From Rallus limicola (taxonomy: Eukaryota > Chordata > Aves > Gruiformes > Rallidae), in NCBI GenBank assembly GCA_022605955.1, contig JAKCOZ010000003.1, forward strand, positions 45,720,761-45,784,760: DNA of 64,000 nt. Direction: 5' to 3'. The notes under the pieces are model-generated. The model saw nothing but the letters and a program-made list of their open reading frames with translations. It was not told the DNA's origin and made no database searches. The translations under genes and the position numbers were made by a program. Positions 13,301 through 24,487 of this stretch are shown piece after piece (the first letter of the stretch is position 1; the number at the start of each line of letters is the position of its first letter).

Positions 13301-14561
13301 CAGTTAACTGCATTATCATTTATCTTTCACTCATTTTTGGAGCTGAATTTAGCTGTAACTGGTCAAATCCTCACACAATCTAACTCTGTCCCCTTTACTG
13401 AAGATATTCAAGGACTCAGAATCTGAGGTCTAGGTTGGAAGCCGGAAGGACAAATTTGGACTCTGCAGCCAGAATCGGGGACTGAGTTCTGCCAAGCACC
13501 TCAAAGATGGGAAGTGGAGGGGTCCTTCATCTCTTCTGAAAGTAAGTATGCAATGCAAAAAGGAATGAGAATGGGCTCCCCTGCAGCCCTCCTGGTCCTG
13601 CTGGATCCCAGTAGTCTCCAGGGCACTTCTCACCACCCCAATTAACTTTCTCTCCATCCTGTAATTTTGTGACTAAACATTGCAGTTTTCCAACAAAACT
13701 TTTCAATTCCACAGAACGTCAAAGGATTGAAGATTCCAAACTTCCTTGGATAATCCTCTGATAGCCCTTGCTTAAAATCATAGTATTTAAACAATTCAAG
13801 CCAAGTACATAAACTTGAATTAAGTTCTGGTTCATGCAGTATTTAACTACTCAATTCTCTAAAGCAATTTTAACAACCTATGGATGCAACATTATGTCAG
13901 AGTTCAAGAATTTTCCATTTCCTCAGTATTTTTTTATGCTCCTGAAACCCATGCAGATGGCAAATTCACAGAAGCGCCACGCAGATACAGAGAGAAATTA
14001 TGGTTCACATTAAAGTAAACCATACAAATAATAATTACATTGTAATACAGTCAGAGCCACGGGCATATACATATAATAAGATTTATTTAATTATTTATTT
14101 TCTGTTTGACCGACAAGTTGGGTGAAACAGCAAGCAAATGATCCTGGCCATGAGTCCTAACAATGAAATCCAAAGCATCAAACTGAAACCTTTTCAAGAC
14201 CGGATCATATTATTTCTAAGTTTTGACAAACCAAAGTGATAATTTGACAGGGAAGCATAGGAATTTGTCAGGAGACACTGCAAGAACCCTGAGATGGCAA
14301 AAGGGTAGTTAACTGTCTGCAGAGTATTGATGGTTCATCCCAGGTCGGAGGAAAGCAAGAATATATCCTAAAACTAACATCTCTGCTGAGTTCCTGATTT
14401 TTAATACTAAGCAGAGTTATGAATTTTTATTCCCAGGTTTATCTTTTGAACATCATTCTCAGGTTTCCCTTGAGGATTGGGGCTGGAGCAGTATCAGCTG
14501 TTTTGTGGGGAATACACTCTTGGGAACCCTGGGTTTTCCTAATTTCTGCATGAAAGTCATG
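10371..14561. other. Intergenic, nothing recognised
   Basis: ORFs up to about 150 codons occur here (for example 12457-12912 minus), but none shows a domain, and overlapping open frames are no longer than expected by chance in moderately GC-rich DNA. No RNA gene was seen. Confidence 0.45.
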
Positions 14562-14637
14562 ACTGGTTTTGCATGTGTACTTGCTCCATGGCTGGTTTTG
14601 CATGTGTACTTGCTTGGTTTTGCATGTGTACGTGCTC
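14562..14637 (+). repeat. Triplicated short repeat
   Basis: Three tandem copies of a unit containing TGGTTTTGCATGTGTAC. Copies one and two are separated by TTGCTCCATGGC, and copies two and three by a shorter spacer. The third copy differs by one base (ACGTGC for ACTTGC). It lies about 600 bp upstream of the CRHBP start codon. Confidence 0.8.
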
Positions 14638-15127
14638 AGGACCTGGAAGCTGGCAGGTCCCTCAGCCCCAGGGGGATGCTGACCCCGGATTGCTAGCCTA
14701 GATGGGATGCAGAAGTGCCCACCCAGGTCTGGCTGGTGGGAAGCACCTGGCAGAGGTGCTGCAGATTGCTGCATGTCACAGAACAGCAGGGATCCCTGCA
14801 GGTCTGAAATGCCCTGGGACTGGAGAGCAGAAGAGAAGGAGGGAGAGATGCTCCTTGATCCTCGCTCTGGAGTAACTGGGAACAAACACACCATGCGAGT
14901 GCCCTGGCCACACAGGGACAGGCTCTCCTCCCCAGAGCTTTTCAGCTCAGCCAGACAGCTAAGTAGAAAAGACATCTGCTGGTGAGGGGAGTTCGACCAG
15001 CTTGAAAATTTGTGGCTGTGATTTGGACCCTCGTCATGCCCACGTACTGTGTCACTGTGAGAGGAATTCAGTTACCATGGGTTACCCTATCAGTATGGGG
15101 ACCAAGTGCCTCCCCTCCCAACAGCTC

Positions 15128-15135
15128 TATAAAAA
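15128..15135 (+). promoter_or_regulatory. CRHBP: TATA box of CRHBP
   Basis: TATAAAAA in the context CTCTATAAAAAGAG lies 103-110 bases upstream of the CRHBP ATG, so initiation near 15155-15165 would give a 5'UTR of roughly 75-80 bases. This fits a tissue-restricted gene and contrasts with the CpG-island promoter of AGGF1. The start site itself is inferred. Confidence 0.75.
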
Positions 15136-15237
15136 GAGTCTCTCCAAGATACTCCAGCAGCTCCTGCCTACCGGCGCAGACTGGGAGAAACTTGGCGGTG
15201 GAGAAGAGAGGGAGGGCCGCCAGAGGAGGTTGTCAGC

Positions 15238-15318
15238 ATGCCGTCTGCTTTCCAGTTCCAATGCCACTTTGTTCTCATCTTCCTGGCAGCCTCCAAGGGG
15301 GAAACCAGATACCTAGAG
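15238..15318 (+). CDS. CRHBP: CRHBP exon 1 (coding part)
   Basis: Residues 1-27, Met through TRYLE: signal peptide plus the first mature residues. The donor GT at 15319 follows a whole codon (phase 0). Confidence 0.95.
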
Positions 15319-18300
15319 GTGAGAAATGATGACTAAAGCACCTCCCTGTGCTTTTAGCTGCTGTCTTCTAACTTGTACTCCCAGATTTTGAGCATCATGC
15401 CTTTTCTCTCTCCCCTCCTATTCTCACTCCTCCTGCATTAAAACTACACCTGGATAATATTAATGTAACAATGCTGCTCCACCTTTCCCTCCCTTTTTTT
15501 ATCCTGTCTGTTCTCAAACTTGCAATTTTTCTGAGGATTTAAAATACCTACTGCACACCAAGCTGCTGGGGCTCACCTCTTAGATGACAGGTTTGTTCTC
15601 CTCTGCTGCAGATTGGCAGCTCTCTGACGGAGCTCTTCCTCAGCTGCACTATTTCTGGATGAGGGATTTAATCTGCTGGTGCTTGTTCTTGAGAGGTGCA
15701 AAGAGGGGACTGGATTTCAGTTTGCCCTGGCATCTCCTTGTTCTCTTTCCTTCACCAGGTGAGGGATGCCAGTGAAGATGAGCCCTTCCTATTCCTCAGT
15801 GAAGATCTGAAGCGAGAGCTGTCTGCAGGGCAGATCTACCGGCGGTCACTCCGTGAGTTTCTCTGGGCTTTTGGAGGGACCATTAATGGGTGGGAAAGTC
15901 TGGGGGTGGGTGTCAGGGAGAGGAAAGGGGCTGTTTGCAAATGACAGAGCTGCAGGTGCTTTTTGCAAAGGTGGAGGAGAAGGAAAAGTATTAAAATCTC
16001 AGAAAAACTGTGGTTAAGGCAGAGTGATCGAAACAGTGCTCTGAAAAGAGGTTGGGGCTCAGAGTTGAGGTTCCCCAATAATGAGAGGACAAGAATCAGT
16101 ACATCCATGCCCCTGGCCATGCCCCTGGGATAGGGTCACATCTCCAGGGGCAGGTGGAAAAGCTATGATTAGAGAGAAATTTGAAGGAACAGTGTGTTTG
16201 TACTCTTGTGCACACAGAGACATGATTTGATATGTCATCCCCTCCATACCTGCCCACTGCATGCTTGTGCTCACACCTGTGAGGTACTCTTCATCCTACT
16301 ATTTCCCCTGCCAGCTGGGCAGGGTCTTAGTGTGGGGGTCCATCCTTGCTCCCCGCCTCCCTGACCTGTGGGAGCTGGCACTGGGTCTCCCTTGCTAGCA
16401 GGCTGAGGCAGCAGCCTGTCTCTGTCTCTGCAGGGTGTATTGACATGCTGAGTATAGAGGGGCAGTTCACCTTCACCGCAGACCAGCCACAGCTACATTG
16501 TGCAACTTTCTTCATCGGGGAGCCGGAGGAGCTCATCACAGTAGACTATGACTTTGTAAACATCGACTGCCAAGGAGGTGATTTCCTGAAGGTAAGAAGC
16601 CAGCAAGTCCTGCTGCACTTCCCTCTTCCTGCTCTCTTTGGACGTGTGAGATGTTTGCTATGTGTGGCAGGGGCAGGCGAATGCATGTGTGCACAAGTGT
16701 TAGTGTGGTTGTGTGTGCAGCAGACAAAGCAGTCGTCTCTGGGACAGCTGTAGCACGTTCCTCCCCCGTTACCACACCCCTAAAGCAAGTTCGGATGTAG
16801 GCTGAGAGTCCCTCTCTAAATTGCAGGACTGGCTCTTCTGAACTTTTCCAGGAGCACTTCTACTGAATTTCCATACCTGGGGGACTGACTGACAAGTTTG
16901 CTCAGTATCAGTTGAGCCCCTCAACCCCATTAGGAGGGTTTTCCCAAATGGCTTACACCACGAAACACATGAGCCCTGCAGATAATGATACAGCTCTCTG
17001 AACATTGCAGAAACCTCCGCTCACAGGTCATGTAGCAATCAGCCTATTAACGAGTGGATTGTTGCAGGCTTTCTTTCAAACCGCCCTGCTAAAGCTTTTC
17101 AGAACACTGGCTCTAAACAGAAAGAGATTCATGCCTCAGAGCTGTTTATATTGTAGTCTCAAAAAACTTTTCCGGCACATTTTGCTGGCAGACAGAAGCA
17201 CTGACCAAGATCTGAACTCAGTACAGGAGACAAGGGGAGGCTTGATGGCCCCTGGCTGCTTCCCTCACCTTGCGCTCTGCCCTTTGTGCTGCAGCGGCCG
17301 TGCACAGCACAGACCCCATCCCACCAGTAGTGACCTGAGCTCCAGGGAAGAGGAGGGGGAGGGAAGCTGCCCTTCTTCATCCCTTTCCTTATCTCCCTCT
17401 CTTGGAGAGATGCTGCCCCTCTGCTCACTTCACCCTGGGGAATCCTATCCCTCCATCCCACACCCCTGGCTAGCATGCTTCCCCACATTGCTACAGGGAG
17501 GCTGATTTCAGTTTCTTGTGGGTCCAACCATTTCATGCATCGGCTTATAGTCACTGATGGAGGCTGGAAAAATGCCAAGAGATCTTTGCAGCTTTGGAAG
17601 TTTCCTTCCTCAGATGATGGGGTCCCCAGTCTCTGCATTATACTATTGTATTTATACAGGCAGCTTTTCCCTGCTGTAATTTGACCACCCACGTCTCATT
17701 ACTTCAGAAAATTTACAGCTCTGGCAGATCCAGGGGCTGATTGTGCAGTTTTTCCATGAGGAAGTCCCACACATACTTAGATTAGTATTACTCACTGAAG
17801 CGATGGCAGGATACAGTCCTTGGATTTTTCAAAGTATTTACTGGAGCACAGAAGGAATTACCATGTGAGAGCAGCTAGGAGGGTACTGAAAGAACAAGGC
17901 AGGCAACTGTGCAGCTATGCTAAAGATTTCTAGTTCTGACACATTGCCCTGAAGGGGAAATTGTTGCTATTTTTGTTGTGAAGGAAAGATAGGTAGAGGT
18001 TATTGCTTAAGGTCCAACCAAGTAGGTAGCATTTGTTCTGCTTTCTACTGCTTAAGATGAGCTGAAAGAATGCAGGAGAGCACCATACTTCTGCCAATAA
18101 TTCTTCTCTGAAGCTTTATTCTATTCCAATACCTCTGGAAGACCTCCGGGCCCATTAACGACAAGTTGCAAAACATGGGTGGTGGAAAATTACAGGCCAG
18201 ATCAATGGACATAATGCCCAGAGTTTGAAGGTGACTTATGTTTCATGTGGCTTCCACATCAAGCTGGTCAAAAAATTCTATTAGTAACAATGAAATTACA

Positions 18301-21300
18301 AGAGAAATATTAAAAAAAAGCAAAAGCAAAAGCAAATGTGGTGATGCTGGAACAAAAGGAGCTGCCTGCCTGAAACAAAGGTCACAAAAATTGTCACCTG
18401 AAGAAAATAAAGACATTAAAATGTATATGTGTCCCCTTCCTGATTATGGATTGAGGCTTAAATAATTATTTAAATGCCAGGAAATGGATAAATACAAAAA
18501 ATTTTTTGTTTTAATTGGTGGCTTTGAGCAGGCCATCTGGTGTCAAAATAAAAGAGTGCCTGTAAATACTTAATGTTTCTGTTCTATGCTAACAGAGCAA
18601 TAAGCCAAAACCTTGTTTTCTGTTACTGAACCCATGTAGGTATTTGATGGCTGGATACTCAAAGGAGAGAAATTTCCCAGTTCCTTTGACCATCCCCTCC
18701 CCACTTCCCAAAGATACGTAGACTTTTGTGAAAGTGGCAACATCCAGAGGACCATCAGGTCATCGCAGAATGTGGCAATGATCTTCTTCAGGATTCACCA
18801 GCCAGGCAATGGATTTACCATCACAGTCAAGAAAAACACCAACCTCTTCCGTAAGTCTGTGTTTTATACCACCAAACAGGCTTGTGCTTGGGGCAGGAAG
18901 CAAAATGCGCGTCTTGTTTCACATTGAGTTGTCCCACTGTTGTTATCTGCACTGAGGCGGCTCCAGTAACACCAGTTACACTTGCACCTGCATGCCTGAG
19001 GTTTTGCTTGGGCTCAGCGTGTGACATAAGGAAAAAAAAAAGAAGTAAGTAAAGTGTAATAGATATCTTAGGCATGGCTTCAATATTCAGGACCAGAAGG
19101 CTCTTTCTTTCAAAGAAGATCACTTCCAAACTAATGTCATGTTCCAATGCATTTGGCTGGAACAAATAGTATTAATTTAGACAGTTTAATCTCAGCAGTT
19201 TCTAGATCTGGGTGAACAAAGAGGAAAAAAATATGTTAAAAGATTCAACAGTAAGAACAGCATATTGAGTAGTTACATTAATAGTTACGTGGCAGTTAGG
19301 AACGATATATGATCCCAAGGATATATTTGCAAGTTATTTCCCTAAGCCAGTGTGCTGGCAAGGCACAAATAGCAGTCACTTGCATCATTTTCCCAAGAGG
19401 GGGCAGGACATTTAGCCGTTATCGTTCAAGCCAGCCTGATTTATTTGCCTTGCCATGGAAAGATGAAGATGATAGCACATTTGCCCCATCCTTACACAGA
19501 GTTGTTCGGGGCCAAGCCCACAAGCTGGGTCTCCATGCTGGTGTGGCTGCATGCCTGTGGACGTGATTACTGTGTGCGACTGCTGGAGGTGGCCTGTGGC
19601 CTTCACCCAGGTGCTGAAGCAGCTGCAGAGCTCCAGGTCTACGTGGAGGAGCCCTTGGGTTGCACACACAGATGACAAACTACTCCCTTATTTAAATGGT
19701 TACGTTTGAACATTAAGATAAAATTGGCATGTACTCTTGTTTCAATGGGACGATTTGCAGGGTGAGGAACTCCAGTTAAGAAGGATCAGAATAGGAGTTT
19801 ATCTGCTCAAAGCTAAGCAAAAACCCTGCATTTGTATTTAGTTTCCTTTAAACTGGCAAACAGTATGAGTCCCTGACAGCATCAGTCCCTGATGCACAGA
19901 TTTGAGTGAGGTGTGAGTTCTCCCATCGGCTGCTTCGCTGTCAAATCCTGCCAGAGCTCATGCTACACAGTAAAGCAATGGGCACAGAATATTAGGGAAC
20001 AAATGGTATGCAAGAACCCCAGAAAATGCCATATGCGTATTTTTTTCAGCATTTGGTTGTAACTGTCAGGAATGAAATCATCTGTTCTTTGTCAGTACTG
20101 AAAGTACATTGTTCTGCTACATGCAGCAATGGCTGCACAAGTAACTTTTGTACCTTCTCCTGTGCCCCAGCTTGCAATGTCATCTCTCAGACTCCCTCGG
20201 GAAGGTTTACCATGGTCATTCCTCATCAGCACAGAAACTGCAGCTTCTCCATAATCTACCCAGTGGTGATAAAAATATCTGATCTCATCCTGGGACATTT
20301 AAATGGCCTCTTTTTGAAGGTGAGTTGTTTTCTAAGGAATTATTGCCATGTCCAGCTTTCCTGGGCGTGGGAGAGAGAAGGGGGTGAAGTGGGGATAGCC
20401 TGTGGCACTGGGTGCTAAGGTATGTGTGCTCCATACCTCGTGCAAGCACGATGAGAGCTCTGGTTTCCCCCAAGAGATGAGCACTTGGTCTGTCTCTATT
20501 GCTATTGTGTCTGTAACATTGCAGAGGCAATCAAATTATGCAGAGTACCATTAATGCATGTAAATATTGCTTGCCATAACAAAGGGTAGGAATTCAATAG
20601 AAAGAAAGGAGTGCTCTCCTGGTGAGCTGTCTGTCTGTATTTAAACTAATTAAAGCAGCAACCACTCTGAATAGAGAAAGGAGACACAGGTTAGATAGTG
20701 AGGTATTAGCATGGAGAAAAATGTAAATGTGCTTACAACTGATTCCCTGCTGAATACAATGAGCATCCTGTGGTCCATACAATCTGATGGCATGGGGCCA
20801 GGGTTTGACCGCAGCGCTTGGTGACAAGCAGGCAGGAGAGTACAAGAGCTATTCATGACACCCTATACCAGGGAGGTCTAAGAAGGTGCAAATTCTGAAA
20901 TATCCAGAAGGAAGGGAGCAAAAAATTTTGTTTTCAGCCACCAGTGAGACTGTCAGCCTCAGTCTTTCACAGTTGCTGCCAGCATGTGAGTAAAGCAGGT
21001 GTGTTGGGCAAGTTGACTTACTCAGCAGTGGATAGAAAAGGCACAAGAGCAGGAGGGAGATACATAAATCATACAAACAGCAGCTATATGGGTGACAGCT
21101 CAAAGGTGCACATGGTGCCCATGCAAGATGGTTTTGGCATTAATTTGCAGGAAAGGAATGCTTGTGGGCATAATATTCAGAGAGCCACTGTCATCATGCA
21201 AAACTACTTTCTGTCAATTCCTACAATTAAACTGTGTCAGACTAGTGCATTTTAGCAACACTTACTATTTAGGAATAAGGATGATATAGTGGAATTTTAG

Positions 21301-23728
21301 TTCCTGACTGCCAGCTGAGTGTGGGCACACAAGCAGCCCAAGCCTGTATTAATCTGATTACATGTCTAAGCATCCACAATCAGACTGCTTATTCACACTA
21401 AAAGCAGTTGAATCAATACTTTCAGTACTTGTCAGTAATTTTTAGTCTTTCTTTGTAAACCCTTAAGGAAATCAACCGACTAATGTCAAATTGAAGTAGC
21501 ATTGCTCAGCCTGATTTCACACAGGTTTGAGCACAGACAACTTCTAAAACATACTGTTGACTGCAATCGTATTTAGAGAACTGCTATTTTTTGAAGATAA
21601 ATAACTTTGAATCTCCAACTTTTAGAAACCATCAGCAGGCTGTGAAGGAGTGGGAGATTTTGTAGAGCTTCTAGGAGGAGCTGGCTTAGACCCATCCAAG
21701 ATGTATCCACTAGCTGATCTCTGTCACTCCTTCCATGGGTCTGGTAAGAACTCCTTTGTCACTTACCTCCACATGATACAATAATTATCCAGAGTGAGTC
21801 ATGCAGAGCTCGCCCAAACCTGGTACTTCTAGGCTGGTGAACTTTGTGTGTAGCCAAACACCAGAGCTAAAGCTATGTGAGCCTGTAGCTGAGCTGTGTG
21901 ATACAGCACATCTGTGACCACTTTGACTTGCCCCTCAAAGCGTAACAAGGCCAAGTCACACATATTTTAAAAATCCTTTTCCTGTGACACATGTATTAAA
22001 GTGTCAACAGATAAATAAGCCTGGAAATTCATAACAAGTGAAGGCAAACGAGTTACACTTTCAGTTAAGGAGGTTTTTCTTGCTTACTTCATGTTTCCAA
22101 AACCTACTTTTCTACTGCAGGACAACACATACCCCAAAAGCCTGAGAGTTCCCACTCTCTGCTTTGAACACTGGAGGAGCTCTGAACATGTTTCACTGTG
22201 TTGTGCCAGGTTGCTGACCTCTTTCTTCCCATAAAAAATAAGAATTCGCTTTCCCTCTGGTATTCAGTATAGCAGAGTAGGAAGTGTTGCAGTGATGTGA
22301 CAGGCTAGCCCGTGTCAGGTGTTGTTTTGCCTTGGGGGTATGAATGGGTGCACCAGTGAAAATGCATTTCCACAGGGTTAGAGAGCAGGAATGTACCTGG
22401 CACTCTGCCTCTGTGGTGTCCCTCTTCTTTCATCACACCATAACTTAAAGGTACGGGCACTGGTCAAAGTTTTAAATATCAAGAAATGGTGATGAGTGAA
22501 TAGTGACCACTGCAATGAAACTAAAATGGTCTTTCCTGGTGGTGTGAAGGAAAGGATATCCCATCTTGACAGCCCATGCTCTCCCAACAACACACCGGGT
22601 TTTCCTCCAGTGAGGAAGGTGCTCTAGGTTCTCCAAACAAAACAGATTTTGCCAACCCCCCATGAAGATGGCTCATCTAAAGCAGTGGTTAGTGATAAGC
22701 TTGATTTCCCCCAGAGTGAGTCTGTATGTTGGGCACTGCCAATTGAGTTTGTCTTGGTGGGACTCTCATGTACCTTTGCAATGGTGAAGAACCTCCTAAC
22801 AAAACCACTCATCCCTCTTGCCACGTTGGAGAGATGGGACACAGCTTGATGCAAGCAAAAGTCAATTTATTGTATAAAATCATTCCTTTAAATATGTTCA
22901 GAAGACAGCATGCTTTAAACAGATTGGTCCTTTCATACATACACTGGTTGAGGGCTGTATCTGATTGGTCAACGATCTGCTGTTACACCAGCATCTCTAT
23001 CTTACCATGCTAATCTAAAGCCTCCCTAGCCAGCAGACATACCTTAACAAAAGCGGCAGCTTTTCCTGGAGCCTGCCCCAGCAGGAGGACAGCAACGATG
23101 TTACCATCTCTGTTTAGATTTCCCCCTGGTTTATGGCCTAAAGGCTCCATCACTTAACCTGGCAGTGCTTGAGTCTTTGTACTCCAAGCCCAATGCCACA
23201 CCGTCTGACAGGAAACATTTCAATACTTTTAATTTTTGATCTCCATTTATCCATCCCTGGTGGTACCTAGCAGTGGCATACTTTCCCAAGTGCAACCAGG
23301 TACAGACCTCTGTGTCATGTCTATCTCTGCAGGTGGATGGGAAGTGGGTGGCATTTGCAGTTAGAACACCTGATTAAATATGCAAGCCACTGTAAAGTAA
23401 AAATAGCAAATACAAAAGAAGGTATTTAGTCAGCAATACCACCACTGGCCAGACATTACTACACACAAATGTATTTGTTTCCAAAATTGCATGTATGGGT
23501 GCTCTATAATTCCCAACATGGTATCGCTTTTCCCTTTCATATCTCCTCTATATCTCTTTTCCTTAACCAGCCCAAATGAAGATTGGCTGTGAGAACACGG
23601 TGCTGCGAATGGTCTCCAGCGGCAAGCACATCAACCGCGTGACATTTGAGTATCACCAGCTTGATCTGCAGGAAACAGAAAACAGAAAGGAGAACAGCAT
23701 TGAGGAATTCTGCTTTCCTAGTATCTGA
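15238..23728 (+). CDS. CRHBP: CRHBP, corticotropin-releasing hormone binding protein (seven exons, complete)
   Basis: This gene encodes the secreted glycoprotein that binds CRH and urocortin 1 and limits their action at CRH receptors. Seven exons (15238-15318, 15759-15852, 16434-16591, 18640-18850, 20171-20319, 21626-21743, 23571-23728) join in frame at GT-AG borders to 969 bases, or 322 residues, the human length. A signal peptide with hydrophobic core FVLIFLAAS covers about residues 1-24. The ten mature cysteines fall at 60/81, 104/141, 183/205, 237/264 and 277/318, the five disulfide pairs known in mammals. N204 in RNCS is the known N-glycosylation site. Arg56 and Asp62, reported as important for ligand affinity, are both present. 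The ATG has A at -3. The gene starts about 13 kb after S100Z and ends about 32 kb before AGGF1. An LTR-like element sits antisense in the last intron. Confidence 0.98.
15319..15758 (+). other. CRHBP: CRHBP intron 1
   Basis: 440-base GT-AG intron, phase 0. Nothing else recognised in it. Confidence 0.9.
15759..15852 (+). CDS. CRHBP: CRHBP exon 2
   Basis: Residues 28-58 plus the first base of codon 59. It encodes the acidic DASEDEPF segment, LKREL and YRRSL; the second Arg of YRRS is residue 56, a reported ligand-affinity residue. Confidence 0.95.
15853..16433 (+). other. CRHBP: CRHBP intron 2
   Basis: 581-base intron, GTGAGT donor and CTCTGCAG acceptor, phase 1. Nothing else recognised in it. 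Confidence 0.9.
16434..16591 (+). CDS. CRHBP: CRHBP exon 3
   Basis: Completes Arg59 and encodes residues 60-111, from CIDML to GGDFLK. It contains Cys60, Asp62, Cys81 and Cys104, so one disulfide pair is complete within the exon. Confidence 0.96.
16592..18639 (+). other. CRHBP: CRHBP intron 3
   Basis: 2,048-base intron, GTAAGA donor, phase 0. The acceptor at 18638-18639 (CCCATGTAG) has a poor pyrimidine tract. ORFs of 166-177 codons on opposite strands near 17.0-17.7 kb overlap each other and look like chance open frames. Confidence 0.85.
18640..18850 (+). CDS. CRHBP: CRHBP exon 4
   Basis: Residues 112-181 plus one base. It encodes VFDGWILKGEKFPSS, RYVDFCESG (Cys141), and the conserved SSQNVAMIFFR block. 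Conservation with mammals is high, apart from the KKNTNLF stretch. Confidence 0.96.
18851..20170 (+). other. CRHBP: CRHBP intron 4
   Basis: 1,320-base intron, GTAAGT donor, phase 1, with a good pyrimidine tract before CCCCAG. Nothing else recognised in it. Confidence 0.9.
20171..20319 (+). CDS. CRHBP: CRHBP exon 5
   Basis: Completes Pro182 and encodes residues 183-231, from CNVISQTP to LFLK. It includes Cys183, the glycosylation motif at N204, Cys205, and the hydrophobic SIIYPVVIKISDL strand region. Confidence 0.97.
20320..21625 (+). other. CRHBP: CRHBP intron 5
   Basis: 1,306-base intron, GTGAGT donor, phase 0. Nothing else recognised in it. Confidence 0.88.
21626..21743 (+). CDS. CRHBP: CRHBP exon 6
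   Basis: Residues 232-270 plus one base, KPSAGCEGVGDF to CHSFHGS, with Cys237 and Cys264, a disulfide pair confined to this exon. Confidence 0.96.
21744..23570 (+). other. CRHBP: CRHBP intron 6
   Basis: 1,827-base intron, phase 1. It carries the minus-strand LTR-like element at 22819-23200, described separately. The remainder shows no coding signal. Confidence 0.88.
22819..23200 (-). mobile_element. Probable solo ERV LTR, antisense in CRHBP intron 6
   Basis: Read on the minus strand, this 382-base block begins TGTGGCATTGG and ends ACGTGGCA, giving TG...CA termini with similar end words. In order it has two CCAAT boxes (22964-22968 and 22923-22927, both within GACCAATC), a TATTTAAA-type TATA box (22885-22895), and an AATAAA signal at 22866-22871, followed by about 47 bases of R/U5-like sequence. 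That order and spacing match short avian ERVK-like LTR promoters. No target-site duplication or primer-binding site is clear, so the ends and class are tentative. Confidence 0.5.
23571..23728 (+). CDS. CRHBP: CRHBP exon 7 (last coding part)
   Basis: Completes Ala271 and encodes residues 272-322 and TGA. The conserved RMVSSGKHINRVTFEY block is followed by a more variable tail (LQETENRKENS). Cys277 and Cys318 form the final disulfide pair. Confidence 0.97.
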
Positions 23729-24290
23729 GAAACCAGGCCACGCGTTTTCACATAGCTAATGAAAATAAGGTTCTGGGGAATTAAAAAAACCCAACATATT
23801 ATTCCTTTAACCAGCTGGTCTTACTGAGCCTTTCTACGGTACAAGTATATTTCTTTTATCATACAAATCAGTCATTCCCATGAGCAAGCAGGAAAAAATA
23901 ACCAATATATTAATCTTTGTTATTATCATGAATTTGTTTTCTGTAGTATTTAAGCTCATTTTCCACATCCAAAATCAATAGCAAGATCAGGAGGCTATGA
24001 TTCCTATATAAATATTATTAGGATAACAGACACGAACCCTCTGTGGTTCTCATCTGAGGACACACAAAACCCACAAGAAGTATAAACTTCATGCAGCAAC
24101 TTTATCATTTTATATCAGGTATAAACAAAAAAAAAAAAGTAAAAAATTAGATGGTGGAATACACTTCCAGTTTTGTAAGAGGTAAACTAACATCAGTGTG
24201 TGTAAAAACTACTGGTTTGTTTATGACTACAAATGTACTATTTATTTCTAATGGTAAGTTTTTAATAAAACTTTATAGCATGGAAACTTC
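23729..24290 (+). other. CRHBP: CRHBP 3' untranslated region
   Basis: AT-rich 3'UTR following the CRHBP stop codon. AATAAA occurs at 24264-24269 and again at 24311-24316, so cleavage near 24.29 kb or 24.33 kb is expected. Confidence 0.75.
24264..24269 (+). terminator. CRHBP: Poly(A) signal AATAAA of CRHBP
   Basis: Canonical hexamer 536 bases after the stop codon in an AT-rich context. A backup AATAAA follows at 24311-24316. Confidence 0.7.
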
Positions 24291-24487
24291 CTTACGCAAA
24301 TCCAAACATAAATAAATACATTCAAAGAGTTGGCAAAATGTTATGATGTTGTATTTTTCTGAAGTTTTCTTTCAGTGTTCTGGTTAAAATTCCCAAGTCT
24401 TGTGCAGTTCTCTGGTAGTTTTGAACATATATTGCTGTAACTGTGGATTATTAAAGTAACGTTATGGGCAAAAATGTGTTTTGCCAA

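Noticed and set aside
14439..14975. 178-codon minus-strand ORF upstream of CRHBP
   Set aside because: It includes the triplicated GCATGTGTAC repeat in translation and has no recognisable domain.
17005..17692. 166- and 177-codon opposing ORFs in CRHBP intron 3
   Set aside because: They overlap each other antisense, lie inside an intron and show no protein family.
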